Both the position numbers and the translations under genes were made by a program. Below, in pieces: positions 1-7,943 of a stretch of DNA of 64,000 bases. Positions within the stretch are counted from its first letter, which is position 1. Each line of letters opens with the position of its first letter. Origin of the DNA: DAOTXN01 sp034435435 (GTDB lineage Bacteria > Chloroflexota > Anaerolineae > S140-20); NCBI GenBank assembly GCA_034435435.1, contig DAOTXN010000082.1:9117-73116 (forward strand), in the 5' to 3' direction. The notes beneath the pieces are model-generated. The model was not told where the DNA came from, searched no databases, and saw only the letters and a list, made by a program, of their open reading frames with translations.

Positions 1-1566
1 GCGCACCCCGGCGCGTATGCTGGCGTCGTGGAGAAAATCCCCTACCTGGTGGACCTGGGCATCACCGCCGTCGAGTTGCTGCCGGTGCAGCAATTCGACG
101 CCCAAGACGTAGGCGCGCCCTACGGTCCTGGCGGCCAGAGGCTGACCAACTATTGGGGCTATGCGCCGGTGGCCTTTTTTGCCCCCCACGGAGCTTATTG
201 CGTCTCGACCAATCCGGCCGATTTTGTGAGTGAGTTCCGCGACATGGTCAAGGCGCTGCACCGGGCCGGCATCGAAGTCATCCTCGACGTGGTGTTCAAC
301 CACACCGCCGAAGGGGACGAGTCGGGACCGACGATCAGCCTGAAAGGGCTGGAAAACCGGGGCTATTATATGCTCGGTCCCGACCGGCGGCGCTATTTGA
401 ACTTTTCCGGCTGCGGAAACACGTTAAAAAGCAACCATTCGGTGGTGCGCCGGCTCATCCTCGATTGTCTGCACTATTGGGTGCAAGAGATGCACGTGGA
501 CGGCTTTCGCTTCGACCTGGCGTCGGTGATGTCGCGCGACGAAGAGGGGCAGCTCATGCTCAACCCGCCCATCGTGTGGTCCATCGAATCGGACCCAGTG
601 CTGGCTAACACCAAGATCATCGCCGAAGCCTGGGACGCGGGGGGACTGTATCAGGTGGGCGAGTTTACCGGGGAGCGGTGGGCCGAATGGAACGGCAAGT
701 TCCGCGACCAGGTGCGGCAGTTCGTCAAGGGAGACGATGGCCTGGCCCGCCGCATGGCGTGCCGCTTGACCGGCAGCACCGACCTGGTGCCCAAAGAAGA
801 GCGCGCCACGTTTCAGAGCATCAATTTCATCGCCTGCCACGACGGTTTTACGCTCAACGACCTGGTGACGTACAACGAGAAACACAACCATCCCAACGGC
901 GAGCAAAATCAAGATGGGCACGACGCCAATTTTAGCTGGAACTGCGGCGTGGAAGGGCCGACCGATAAACCGGAAATTGAACAGTTGCGCCAGCGGCAGA
1001 TCAAGAATTTTCTGACCATCCTGCTCGTCGCGCAAGGCACCCCGATGTTGCTCTTTGGCGACGAGGCCCGCCGCTCCCAACGCGGGAACAATAACGCCTA
1101 CTGTCAGGACAACGAAATGAGTTGGCTCGACTGGCGACTGGTGGAGCAACACGCCGACCTGCGCCGTTTTTGCCGGGGTTTGATCCACTTGCGCCGCGCT
1201 CACCCCACGTTCTACCAGCGGCGCATCGTCCACTGCCCGCCGCTGCCGGGCGAAGACGACGGCGTGATCTGGCACGGGGTGCGCGTCGGCCAGCCCGATT
1301 GGGGCGAGGCCTCACACAGCCTGGCCTTCACTTTGCCCGGCGTGGCCGGCGACGCCGATTTTTACGTGATTTTGAACGCTTTTTGGGAACGGCTGTCCTT
1401 CGAGCTCCCCACACCCCCGCACATGCGACGCTGGCTGCGGGTCATAGACACCAGCCTGACCTCGCCGCATGACTTGGCCGAAGCGGGAACAGAGCCGCCG
1501 GTCACGCAGGGAGTGTATCACGCCGGGGCGCGCTCGGCGGTGGTACTGATTAGCTCGCCTGGGTAA
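1..1566 (+). CDS. glgX: Glycogen debranching enzyme GlgX/TreX type, 5'-truncated by window edge
   Basis: The reading frame is open from base 1, so the start and the N-terminal beta-sandwich domain lie outside the window; 521 codons remain. This is a GH13 isoamylase-type alpha-1,6-glucosidase that removes branches from glycogen or limit dextrin in the cytoplasm. The visible barrel begins with the HPGAYAGVVEKIPYL motif. In partial numbering it carries the nucleophile Asp172 (DGFRFDLAS), the acid/base Glu209 (IAEAWD) and the transition-state Asp281 (ACHDG). The C-terminal domain after about residue 400 looks complete. The TAA stop is part of the terminal repeat of a MITE inserted exactly here; the reconstructed empty site would also read Ser-Ser-Pro-Gly-stop, so the protein end is unchanged. 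GlgX versus TreX cannot be separated without the N-terminus. Confidence 0.95.
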   Translation, partial: AHPGAYAGVVEKIPYLVDLGITAVELLPVQQFDAQDVGAPYGPGGQRLTNYWGYAPVAFFAPHGAYCVSTNPADFVSEFRDMVKALHRAGIEVILDVVFNHTAEGDESGPTISLKGLENRGYYMLGPDRRRYLNFSGCGNTLKSNHSVVRRLILDCLHYWVQEMHVDGFRFDLASVMSRDEEGQLMLNPPIVWSIESDPVLANTKIIAEAWDAGGLYQVGEFTGERWAEWNGKFRDQVRQFVKGDDGLARRMACRLTGSTDLVPKEERATFQSINFIACHDGFTLNDLVTYNEKHNHPNGEQNQDGHDANFSWNCGVEGPTDKPEIEQLRQRQIKNFLTILLVAQGTPMLLFGDEARRSQRGNNNAYCQDNEMSWLDWRLVEQHADLRRFCRGLIHLRRAHPTFYQRRIVHCPPLPGEDDGVIWHGVRVGQPDWGEASHSLAFTLPGVAGDADFYVILNAFWERLSFELPTPPHMRRWLRVIDTSLTSPHDLAEAGTEPPVTQGVYHAGARSAVVLISSPG

Positions 1567-1704
1567 CTGCTCACCCTGGTAGCTCTTTGGACGAGATTTA
1601 CAGGATTTACAGGATTTTTCCACGAATTCCATCCTGTGAATCTTGTGAATCCTGTCGAATGGCTTTGGGTTTGCCGCTTTTACGCATTTGGGCTGAGCGG
1701 TTAC
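1563..1704. mobile_element. MITE, copy A (8-bp target duplication)
   Basis: A 142-bp element with ends GTAACTGCTCA (1563-1573) and TGAGCGGTTAC (1694-1704), flanked on both sides by the identical 8-bp sequence TCGCCTGG (1555-1562 and 1705-1712). The inside holds an imperfect palindrome built from ACAGGATT-like words. It has no coding capacity. GTAA-type ends and 8-bp duplications recall IS66-family elements (established knowledge); that link is inference. Confidence 0.85.
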
Positions 1705-1718
1705 TCGCCTGGTTAAAA

Positions 1719-1750
1719 ATCCGGCGCTGCCACACGTGACAGCGCCGGAT
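1719..1750 (-). terminator. Rho-independent terminator for the minus-strand cytochrome cluster
   Basis: Perfect 11-bp stem (1719-1729 with 1740-1750) and a 10-nt loop. Read on the minus strand it is followed by a run of five T. It could also stop plus-strand transcription from glgX, though without a T run there. Bases 1751-1885 hold no gene or other signal that I can support. Confidence 0.75.
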
Positions 1751-1885
1751 CACGTGGCTCTCCAATCGACCCCCGAGCCGACTCGTCAGATGATTAAACT
1801 CTCTTTTGTTTGCACCTCCTTTTTTTTCTGCGTTAAGAATTGAAATCCAATCTCTCTCTCGCTTCTCTCAAGCGCATTAAGCATT

Positions 1886-4800
1886 TTACGGTCTGCACGT
1901 TTGGTGAATTTCCGTGCTCTGCTGGGAGCTGGTAGCGCCCACTGCCCAACTTTCGGTATTGTGGCAATTGGCGCAGTCTGGATTGTTAGGATGTCCGGTT
2001 TCAGGCGGCGTGTGGCAGGCGGCGCAGTCGGTCAGGCCGTCGTGGCTAAAGACGTAATCGGCCCAACTGCCCGTGTTGTGGCAGTTGGAGCACTGGCCGG
2101 GATAGTGCCCCTCCGGCGGCGTGTGACAAGAGGCGCAATCGGTCAGGCCGTCGTGGCTAAAGACGTAATCGGCCCAACTGCCCGTGTTGTGGCAGGTCGA
2201 GCACTGGCCGGGATAGTGCCCCTCCGGAGGCGTGTGGCAAGAGGCGCAATCGGTCAGGCCAGTGTGACTAAAGATCACGTCGCTCCAGGCGCTGGTGCTG
2301 GTGTGACAGTTGGAGCACTGGCCCAGGTAATGTCCCGCCGGGGCGTCACCCGTGTGGCACGCCGCGCAGTCGGTAAACCCATCGTGGCTAAAGTTCACGC
2401 TGGTCCAACTGGTCGTGTTGTGACAGGTAGAACACTCGCCCGGATAGTGCCCGTCGGGCGGGGTGTGGCACGCCGCGCAATCGGTCAACCCGGCGTGGCT
2501 GAAATCCACATCGGTCCAACTGGTGGTGTTGTGGCAGTTTGTGCACGCGCCGGTATAGTGACCGGCCGGGCGGCTGTGACACGTGGTGCAGTCGGTCAAC
2601 CCGTCGTGGCTAAAGGTGACGTCGGTCCAGTTTTCGGTGTTGTGGCAATCGGTGCAGGCGCCATCATAGTGGTTAGGGGGCGCTGTGTGACACACCGTAC
2701 ACTCGGTCGCACCACTGTGGTCGAGAGAAATCACCCAAGAGTCGGTATTGTGGCAGTTAGAACACTGGCCTCGCGGATGCCCTGGCGGGCGCTCGCTGCT
2801 GTGACAGGCCTTGCAATTGGTGTAGGTCACGTGGTCGAAGGTCACGTCTGCCCAATCCACTGTAGTGTGACAATCGGAGCACTGCCCCGGCCAGTGGCCG
2901 TCCGGCGGCGTGTGGCACGACTGGCAGTTGATCAGGTTGGTGTGATCGAAATGGATATCGTCCCAGTCGGTGGTGGTGTGGCAATTGGAGCATTGACCAT
3001 CGTAATGTTGGTTGGGCGGTGTGTGGCACGCCTGGCAGTCCACCAGACCGGTGTGGTCAAAATTCACGTCGCCCCAGTCTGTAATATTGTGACAGGTGGA
3101 GCACTGACCGGCATAGTGTCCTTCCGGCGCGGTGTGGCAGGCCTGGCAGTCGGTCAATCCATCATGGTCCATACCGACGGCGTCCCAGTCATCGGTGGTG
3201 TGACAATCGGAGCACTGGCCGTCATAGTGACCTTGCGGCGGCGCGTGACACGCCTGGCAGTCCACCAGGTCGCCGTGATCCAGGTTCGGATCTAGCCAGT
3301 CTTGGGGCGTGTGGCAGGTCGAACACTCACCGTCATAGTGCCCCACGGGCGCCTGGTGGCAGTTGGAGCAATTGGCCGGGTTCGAGTGATCAAAGCCGGG
3401 GTCGGTCCAGCCAAAAGTCGAGTGACAGTTAGAGCACTGGCCGGGATAGTGTCCCGTCGGCGCAGAGTGGCACGCCAGGCAGTTTTCCAGCCCGTCGTGC
3501 TTGAAGTGAATATTCCACCAACTGTCGGTGCTGTGGCACTTGAAACACTGGTCGTGATAATGGAAAGGCTTGCTATGGCACGCCTTGCAGTCGGTGTAGC
3601 CGGTGTGGTCGAAGGTCCAGTCGGCCCAATCCTGGGTGGTGTGGCAGGTGACGCACTGCCCATCGTAATGGTTGAGGGGCGCGGCGTTGCGATGGCACTT
3701 GAGGCAGTCAGTGTAATCGGTGTGGTCGAACCAGGCCTGGGCCCAGTCCAGTGTGTTGTGACAGTTGGAGCACTGGCCGGCGTAGTGATAGGCCGGGCGT
3801 TCTTCCGAGTGGCAGGACAGACAATCGGCAAAGCCGGTGTGGTCGAACCATGCCTCCTGCCACCCGGCGATGGTGTGGCAGTTGGAGCACTGGCCGGCAT
3901 AGTGATCTTCCGGCAAGTCCTCGTCGTCGGCGTGGCACGCCAGACAGTCGCCAAAGCCGGCGTGGTCAAAGTGGACGATTTTCCAGTCCTCGGTGTCGGT
4001 GTGGCAATTGGCGCACACGTGAGACGTGTGTGGGATCGGGGCCGCCGAAAGCTCTGGACGCTTCACGTTCGCCGCCGACCACAGCCCGTACCACCAAGCC
4101 CGGTCGGGACGCACATAGTGCTCGGGTGGGCTATCTTGAAGGTGACACGCGCGGCACTCTGTCACCAGCGCGTGGTCAAAAGGCTCCTCTTGCCACTCTT
4201 CCAGGTCGGTGTGGCAAGTATCGCACGCGCCGGCATAGTGATAGACCGGGCGCTCGTCCAGGTGACAGGATTGGCACTCGGTGATGTCCAGGTGGTCGAA
4301 TTCAAAGGGTTGCCAGCTCTCAATGACGTGGCACGTCTCGCAATCCCCTGCAAAGTGATCGGGGTAGATTTCGGTCGCGGGCAGGTCGTGGCAGCTCGCA
4401 CAGTCGGTGGGGGTGTCTGCATACTGCCCGTCGGCGTGGCAGGCCAGGCATTCGACCTCGGCGTGCCCCCCGGTGAGGGGAAAAGTGTCGTGCTCGACGT
4501 TTGGGTTGAGGAAAGGGATCGGCACCGCTTGCGCCAGAATCATGCCGGGAGATACCAGGGGCAGCCTTTGAAGCGGATCGCCCTCTTGCAGGGTAAGGAT
4601 TTTGTGTTCCAAGGCCGCCACTGCGCGCGCGCCTAGCCTGTCATTCGCTGGCGTGTCGAGCGCCGCCACGACGATTTCAGCCTGCACCAGAATCTTTCTC
4701 AACCGGTCGCCCAACTCGGCGTGCGTGGTGGGCGGGGTGGCCTCGATATAGTGAATCGCTTCGTCCAGGGCGCGGTCAAAGCGCAGCACTGCCGGATAGA

Positions 4801-5044
4801 TCTGCTCGTTCCCTCCGGTCTGCGCCAGGTCGGTCAGCCGGCGCTCGGCCAGGTCGAGGGCCAGTTTGGCGCGTTGCATCTCGCCTCCCGTGAGACGCAA
4901 ACGCCATCGCTCGGCTTGGAGCTGTAGGTCGTAGAGCGGATCGCCCGGATGAAAGGGATATGTCTCGGACAGGATGTATAACCCGGTCGAAGCTGCGATA
5001 AACAGCAGGTTGAGTGCGACGAAAGGTATGAGCAGCTTTTTCAT
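1886..5044 (-). CDS. Giant multiheme c-type cytochrome with 43 CxxCH motifs
   Basis: A 1052-residue exported protein. I counted 43 CxxCH haem-attachment motifs from about residue 195 to the C-terminus. The start is set at the ATG giving MKKLLIPFV, because an upstream in-frame start lies in a duplicated non-coding repeat. An N-terminal hydrophobic segment (about residues 2-25) is a signal peptide or anchor, followed by a haem-free helical region to about residue 190. Most of the rest repeats a two-haem module of about 40 residues: CSNCH, a conserved Trp, F[DS]H, DCxACH, then a GHY element. The two extra His per module could be distal axial ligands (inference). It is last in a minus-strand run after cytochrome b, Rieske, 6-haem and 12-haem genes, which suggests an extracellular or wall-spanning electron conduit. 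Substrate and partner are unknown. Confidence 0.93.
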   Translation of the reverse strand: MKKLLIPFVALNLLFIAASTGLYILSETYPFHPGDPLYDLQLQAERWRLRLTGGEMQRAKLALDLAERRLTDLAQTGGNEQIYPAVLRFDRALDEAIHYIEATPPTTHAELGDRLRKILVQAEIVVAALDTPANDRLGARAVAALEHKILTLQEGDPLQRLPLVSPGMILAQAVPIPFLNPNVEHDTFPLTGGHAEVECLACHADGQYADTPTDCASCHDLPATEIYPDHFAGDCETCHVIESWQPFEFDHLDITECQSCHLDERPVYHYAGACDTCHTDLEEWQEEPFDHALVTECRACHLQDSPPEHYVRPDRAWWYGLWSAANVKRPELSAAPIPHTSHVCANCHTDTEDWKIVHFDHAGFGDCLACHADDEDLPEDHYAGQCSNCHTIAGWQEAWFDHTGFADCLSCHSEERPAYHYAGQCSNCHNTLDWAQAWFDHTDYTDCLKCHRNAAPLNHYDGQCVTCHTTQDWADWTFDHTGYTDCKACHSKPFHYHDQCFKCHSTDSWWNIHFKHDGLENCLACHSAPTGHYPGQCSNCHSTFGWTDPGFDHSNPANCSNCHQAPVGHYDGECSTCHTPQDWLDPNLDHGDLVDCQACHAPPQGHYDGQCSDCHTTDDWDAVGMDHDGLTDCQACHTAPEGHYAGQCSTCHNITDWGDVNFDHTGLVDCQACHTPPNQHYDGQCSNCHTTTDWDDIHFDHTNLINCQSCHTPPDGHWPGQCSDCHTTVDWADVTFDHVTYTNCKACHSSERPPGHPRGQCSNCHNTDSWVISLDHSGATECTVCHTAPPNHYDGACTDCHNTENWTDVTFSHDGLTDCTTCHSRPAGHYTGACTNCHNTTSWTDVDFSHAGLTDCAACHTPPDGHYPGECSTCHNTTSWTSVNFSHDGFTDCAACHTGDAPAGHYLGQCSNCHTSTSAWSDVIFSHTGLTDCASCHTPPEGHYPGQCSTCHNTGSWADYVFSHDGLTDCASCHTPPEGHYPGQCSNCHNTGSWADYVFSHDGLTDCAACHTPPETGHPNNPDCANCHNTESWAVGATSSQQSTEIHQTCRP

Positions 5045-5066
5045 GGCGCTTGCCTTCTTTGCTTGC

Positions 5067-5372
5067 CTGGGTCTGTTGCTTATGGTAGGGCAGGTTTCCA
5101 TACCTGCCTCAGTAGCGCGGCGGGTAAGAAACCCGCCCTACTTTAGGTCGCCTTATCGGGTTGCCAACCGCCGCTCCAATTCGGCCGTTGAAAAGGCCCC
5201 GCAGTAGCTGGGTCTGTTGCTTATGGTAGGGCAGGTTTCCATACTTATGGTAGGGCAGGTTTCCATACCTGCCTCAGTAGCGCGGCGGGTAAGAAACCCG
5301 CCCTACTTTAGGTCGCCTTATCGGGTTGCCAACCGCCGCTCCAATTCGGCCGTTGAAAAGGCCCCGCAGTAG
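5067..5372. repeat. Tandem duplication of a REP-like palindromic element
   Basis: About 141 bp (5067-5207) is repeated directly as 5208-5372; the second copy has an extra internal duplication of about 25 bp. Each copy has GTAGGG...CCCTAC outer ends, a hairpin GGCAGGT-TTCCAT-ACCTGCC and a second hairpin GCGGGT/ACCCGC. It fills the gap between the 12-haem and 43-haem genes, so it may lower or punctuate expression of the giant cytochrome. The same design recurs at 13832-13896. Confidence 0.85.
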
Positions 5373-5389
5373 TGACAAAAGCGAGCCTG

Positions 5390-6430
5390 TTATGGGTTAT
5401 AAAGGGCAAGCTTTCCTTCACCCGGCTGGCCGGTCGGATGACACTCGACGCAGTTCTCAAATTCGGTGATCCCCTCGCGCACGTGTGCGGCTGCCATCCC
5501 TTCGGGCGTGTGGTCGTGACAGCCATAGCAAGTGTGCTCGGCATAGCTGGCGGTGTGACACGTCTCGCAGGCGATCATGCCCTGGTCGCTGTGATCCAGA
5601 TGGAAGATGTGTCGCGTCAGTTGGGCCGGTGCAAAGGCAACGGCGTTGTGGCAGCGGCTACAGTCCAGCCCGAAGCAGTCGGCGTGCGTGTCGGGGGTCT
5701 CGTGACAATCGCTGCACGCGCTGGGAATGCCCACGTATGTTTGCTGCGTGTGGCAGTCCTCGCACGGCGCGTCTGCGTGACCGTCTTGCAATGGGAAGAA
5801 TGGATCGTGATCGAAATCGAACATGCGGTCTCGACCATCGTGGCACTCGAAGCAACGCTCGCCATAACGCTGGATGTGTTCGGTGATCGCATCCGCGTCG
5901 TTCTGGGTATGGCAGCCGATGCAATCCACGCCTTCGGCAGAGAAACGGTGTTCCAGGTGGCAGTCATAACACACCACCGGCTTGCCATCTTGGCCGGTTT
6001 GGTGCGTGGCCAGGCTAAAACCTGTCAGCCTTTCGTGGTCGATGTTTTCAAAGGGCACGTGGCTGATCACCGCTTCGCGTCCCTGGTGTTCGACGTGACA
6101 GTTCTGGCATTTGTTGGTGCCGGGCAGCAAACCGTGCAAGCCGGTGGCCTCGGCTCGCTGCCGCGCCACGTCAATGTGGCACTTTTGGCAGCGCGTGGCG
6201 GTGATGCAGTGGATGGGGGCGTGGCAGTGTTTGCATTCCTTTTCAAACTCGGCGTGCGATGTATAGCCCCCCAGCGTCAGGCCGCGTGGATTGGCCGCCG
6301 AGACCGGACCCGGCTTGTGGGCGGCCTTGAAGCCATAAAAACCGGCCCCCACGCTCAGCACGCCCAACATCACCGACAGAAACAGACGCCCGAGGCGCGA
6401 ATACAAGAGTTTAGACCCTACGTGCCGCAT
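5390..6430 (-). CDS. Dodecaheme c-type cytochrome, membrane-anchored
   Basis: 346 residues with 12 CxxCH motifs. An N-terminal hydrophobic helix (about residues 13-35), not followed by an obvious cleavage site, suggests a membrane anchor with the haem domain outside the cell membrane. The last 100 residues or so (from CSRCH through LTRHIF, LDH, CETCH, HTCYGCHDHTP to CxECHPTG) are closely similar to the end of the neighbouring 6-haem protein, so the two share a duplicated module. GGAG precedes the ATG. It probably passes electrons from the bc-type complex to the 43-haem protein (inference from gene order). No catalytic haem site can be singled out, so it is annotated as an electron-transfer cytochrome. 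Confidence 0.9.
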   Translation of the reverse strand: MRHVGSKLLYSRLGRLFLSVMLGVLSVGAGFYGFKAAHKPGPVSAANPRGLTLGGYTSHAEFEKECKHCHAPIHCITATRCQKCHIDVARQRAEATGLHGLLPGTNKCQNCHVEHQGREAVISHVPFENIDHERLTGFSLATHQTGQDGKPVVCYDCHLEHRFSAEGVDCIGCHTQNDADAITEHIQRYGERCFECHDGRDRMFDFDHDPFFPLQDGHADAPCEDCHTQQTYVGIPSACSDCHETPDTHADCFGLDCSRCHNAVAFAPAQLTRHIFHLDHSDQGMIACETCHTASYAEHTCYGCHDHTPEGMAAAHVREGITEFENCVECHPTGQPGEGKLALYNP

Positions 6431-6509
6431 TGTGCTCCAATCCTGTGGTCAATCAGAGAAGATTTCCAACCCGCGCTGACCAGTTTCCGTCGTTCGTCCC
6501 ATTTACTGG

Positions 6510-7415
6510 CTAATGACCCATTCGCCTGTCTCCAAGGCGTTCCAGGCTACCGCTCCCATCGACGTCTATTCCACCCGACAGTATCCCACTATTCTGCGGC
6601 GCGTCGGCGGGCCGCCGGGCCAGCAACTCCGCCTCGCCCGGCTCGCCGGTGGGGTGACACTCGGCGCAGGTGTCGATCTCGAAGAGATTCTCCTCTGCAT
6701 GCACTTGCTGCATCTGTAACGGTGTGTGATCGTGACACTCGTAACACGTGTGTTCCGAGTAACTTTGCGTATGGCATGTCTGGCACGAGACCATGCCCTC
6801 ATCGCCGTGATCCAGCTTGAAGATGTGGCGCGTGAGCAACGCCGGTTTCCACGCTTGCAGCGTATGGCAGCGGGAGCAATTGAGGCCAAAACGCTCCGCG
6901 TGCATCTCGGGTTCCTCGTGGCAAGCCACACATTCGTGGGGGTCCTGTTGAGCGCCGCCCTCCATCATCGCCATGTCCAGCTCGGGCGGCGTCGGCGTGG
7001 GGATGACCACGCCCTTTTCAGCCGCTAACGCGCCCACCTCTTGCCAATCGGCGTGTTGGATTAACGTCACCAGCCCCTCTACCTGATAGCCGCTCAACGC
7101 GCCGCCCTCGTCCACGTGCCAGGCGGCCATGGCCGTGCCATGCGGCGAGTGGGCGATGGTGTCAAAAAGGATGTCTGGATCGGCCTCGGTCAGGCCGGGA
7201 TTGTTGAGGGCGGGCATGGCGCCGATGCCCTCGCCCGTGGGGCCGTGGCACAGCACGCAGTTTTCCACGTAAATGCCGGCCGCCTCTACCACGTACTGTT
7301 GGCGTAGCTTTTCCTGGGCTTGCCCCATGCGCAACGGCTCTATAACCGCATAGTAGGGCAGCGCGGCTACCAGTATCAACACGGCCAACAGTGTGATCAG
7401 ATCGTAACGATTCAT
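6510..7415 (-). CDS. Hexaheme cytochrome: mono-haem cytochrome c domain fused to a five-haem module
   Basis: 301 residues. One N-terminal transmembrane segment (about residues 5-23) is followed by a classic cytochrome c domain with CVLCHG near residue 53. After a Pro/Thr linker (about residues 135-145) comes a five-CxxCH module homologous to the end of the 12-haem protein. The ATG at 7415 is preferred to an upstream GTG because GAGAGGG lies at good spacing before it. It follows the Rieske gene at once, in the place where bc complexes usually encode cytochrome c1. I infer that it is the haem c subunit taking electrons from the Rieske centre and handing them to the larger cytochromes. The last 30 residues or so lack haem motifs and resemble nothing I know. 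Confidence 0.9.
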   Translation of the reverse strand: MNRYDLITLLAVLILVAALPYYAVIEPLRMGQAQEKLRQQYVVEAAGIYVENCVLCHGPTGEGIGAMPALNNPGLTEADPDILFDTIAHSPHGTAMAAWHVDEGGALSGYQVEGLVTLIQHADWQEVGALAAEKGVVIPTPTPPELDMAMMEGGAQQDPHECVACHEEPEMHAERFGLNCSRCHTLQAWKPALLTRHIFKLDHGDEGMVSCQTCHTQSYSEHTCYECHDHTPLQMQQVHAEENLFEIDTCAECHPTGEPGEAELLARRPADAPQNSGILSGGIDVDGSGSLERLGDRRMGH

Positions 7416-7430
7416 CGCCGGCCCTCTCAC

Positions 7431-7928
7431 CTATGCCCGCACCAGTTGCTCCGGCGAAAAGGTCTGGCGCTTTTGAACCTCCGCCGTATCCACTTTGACC
7501 ATGCTCTCCTCGATGCGCACGACAAACGAGTCCAAAGCGCGGGGCACGGGCGGGTTTTCAAAGTTGCCGTAAACGTCAAAACTGGAGGCGTGGCACGGGC
7601 ACGTGAACTGCCTTTTGTCGTCCGACCACGTCACCACGCAGCCCAAATGCGGACAGCGGTTGTGCAGCGCCAAAAAGCCTCCGTCGGGCGAGCGCACCAG
7701 AAAAAAGCGCTCGGCGGGGAATTCGGTGACAGAGCCAGGCGGAAAGTCATCCACCCTCCCGGCTGTGACGACGCCGCCAAACTCGCCTTCCAGGCTGCGG
7801 GCGCGTAAAAAGAGCAGACTGGCCCCGCCCACTTCGAGAACCGCCGCCGCGCCCAACGCGCCGATACCCAGCTTGAGAAAGTTGCGCCGGGTCAGGTCTG
7901 AGGTATGGAGATGGGTTTTGCGAGTCAT
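7431..7928 (-). CDS. Rieske [2Fe-2S] protein of a bc-type quinol oxidase complex
   Basis: 165 residues. A twin-arginine-like start (TRRNFLKLG, residues 13-21) leads into a single membrane helix (about residues 20-41), as in Rieske proteins exported folded by Tat. The cluster-binding boxes are CPHLGC (Cys92, His94, Cys97) and CPCH (Cys110, Cys112, His113). Cys92, His94, Cys110 and His113 would bind the cluster, and Cys97-Cys112 form the usual disulfide. The gene lies 15 bp after cytochrome b, with AGAGGG before the ATG. It would take the first electron from menaquinol at the Qo site and pass it to the c-type subunit encoded next. Confidence 0.95.
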   Translation of the reverse strand: MTRKTHLHTSDLTRRNFLKLGIGALGAAAVLEVGGASLLFLRARSLEGEFGGVVTAGRVDDFPPGSVTEFPAERFFLVRSPDGGFLALHNRCPHLGCVVTWSDDKRQFTCPCHASSFDVYGNFENPPVPRALDSFVVRIEESMVKVDTAEVQKRQTFSPEQLVRA

Positions 7929-7943
7929 TGCTTTCCCTCTGTA

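Noticed and set aside
2000..4400. CRISPR or non-coding tandem repeat
   Set aside because: The periodicity is that of haem-motif codons; the translation has 43 CxxCH motifs.
1901..4636. Long plus-strand open frames opposite the 43-haem cytochrome
   Set aside because: They follow from the periodic codons of the repeat on the other strand; translations are Val/Gly/Ala/Arg-rich without domains or ribosome sites.
5045..5101. Upstream start of the 43-haem cytochrome (METCPT)
   Set aside because: It lies in a duplicated palindromic repeat; the signal peptide begins at MKKLLIPF.
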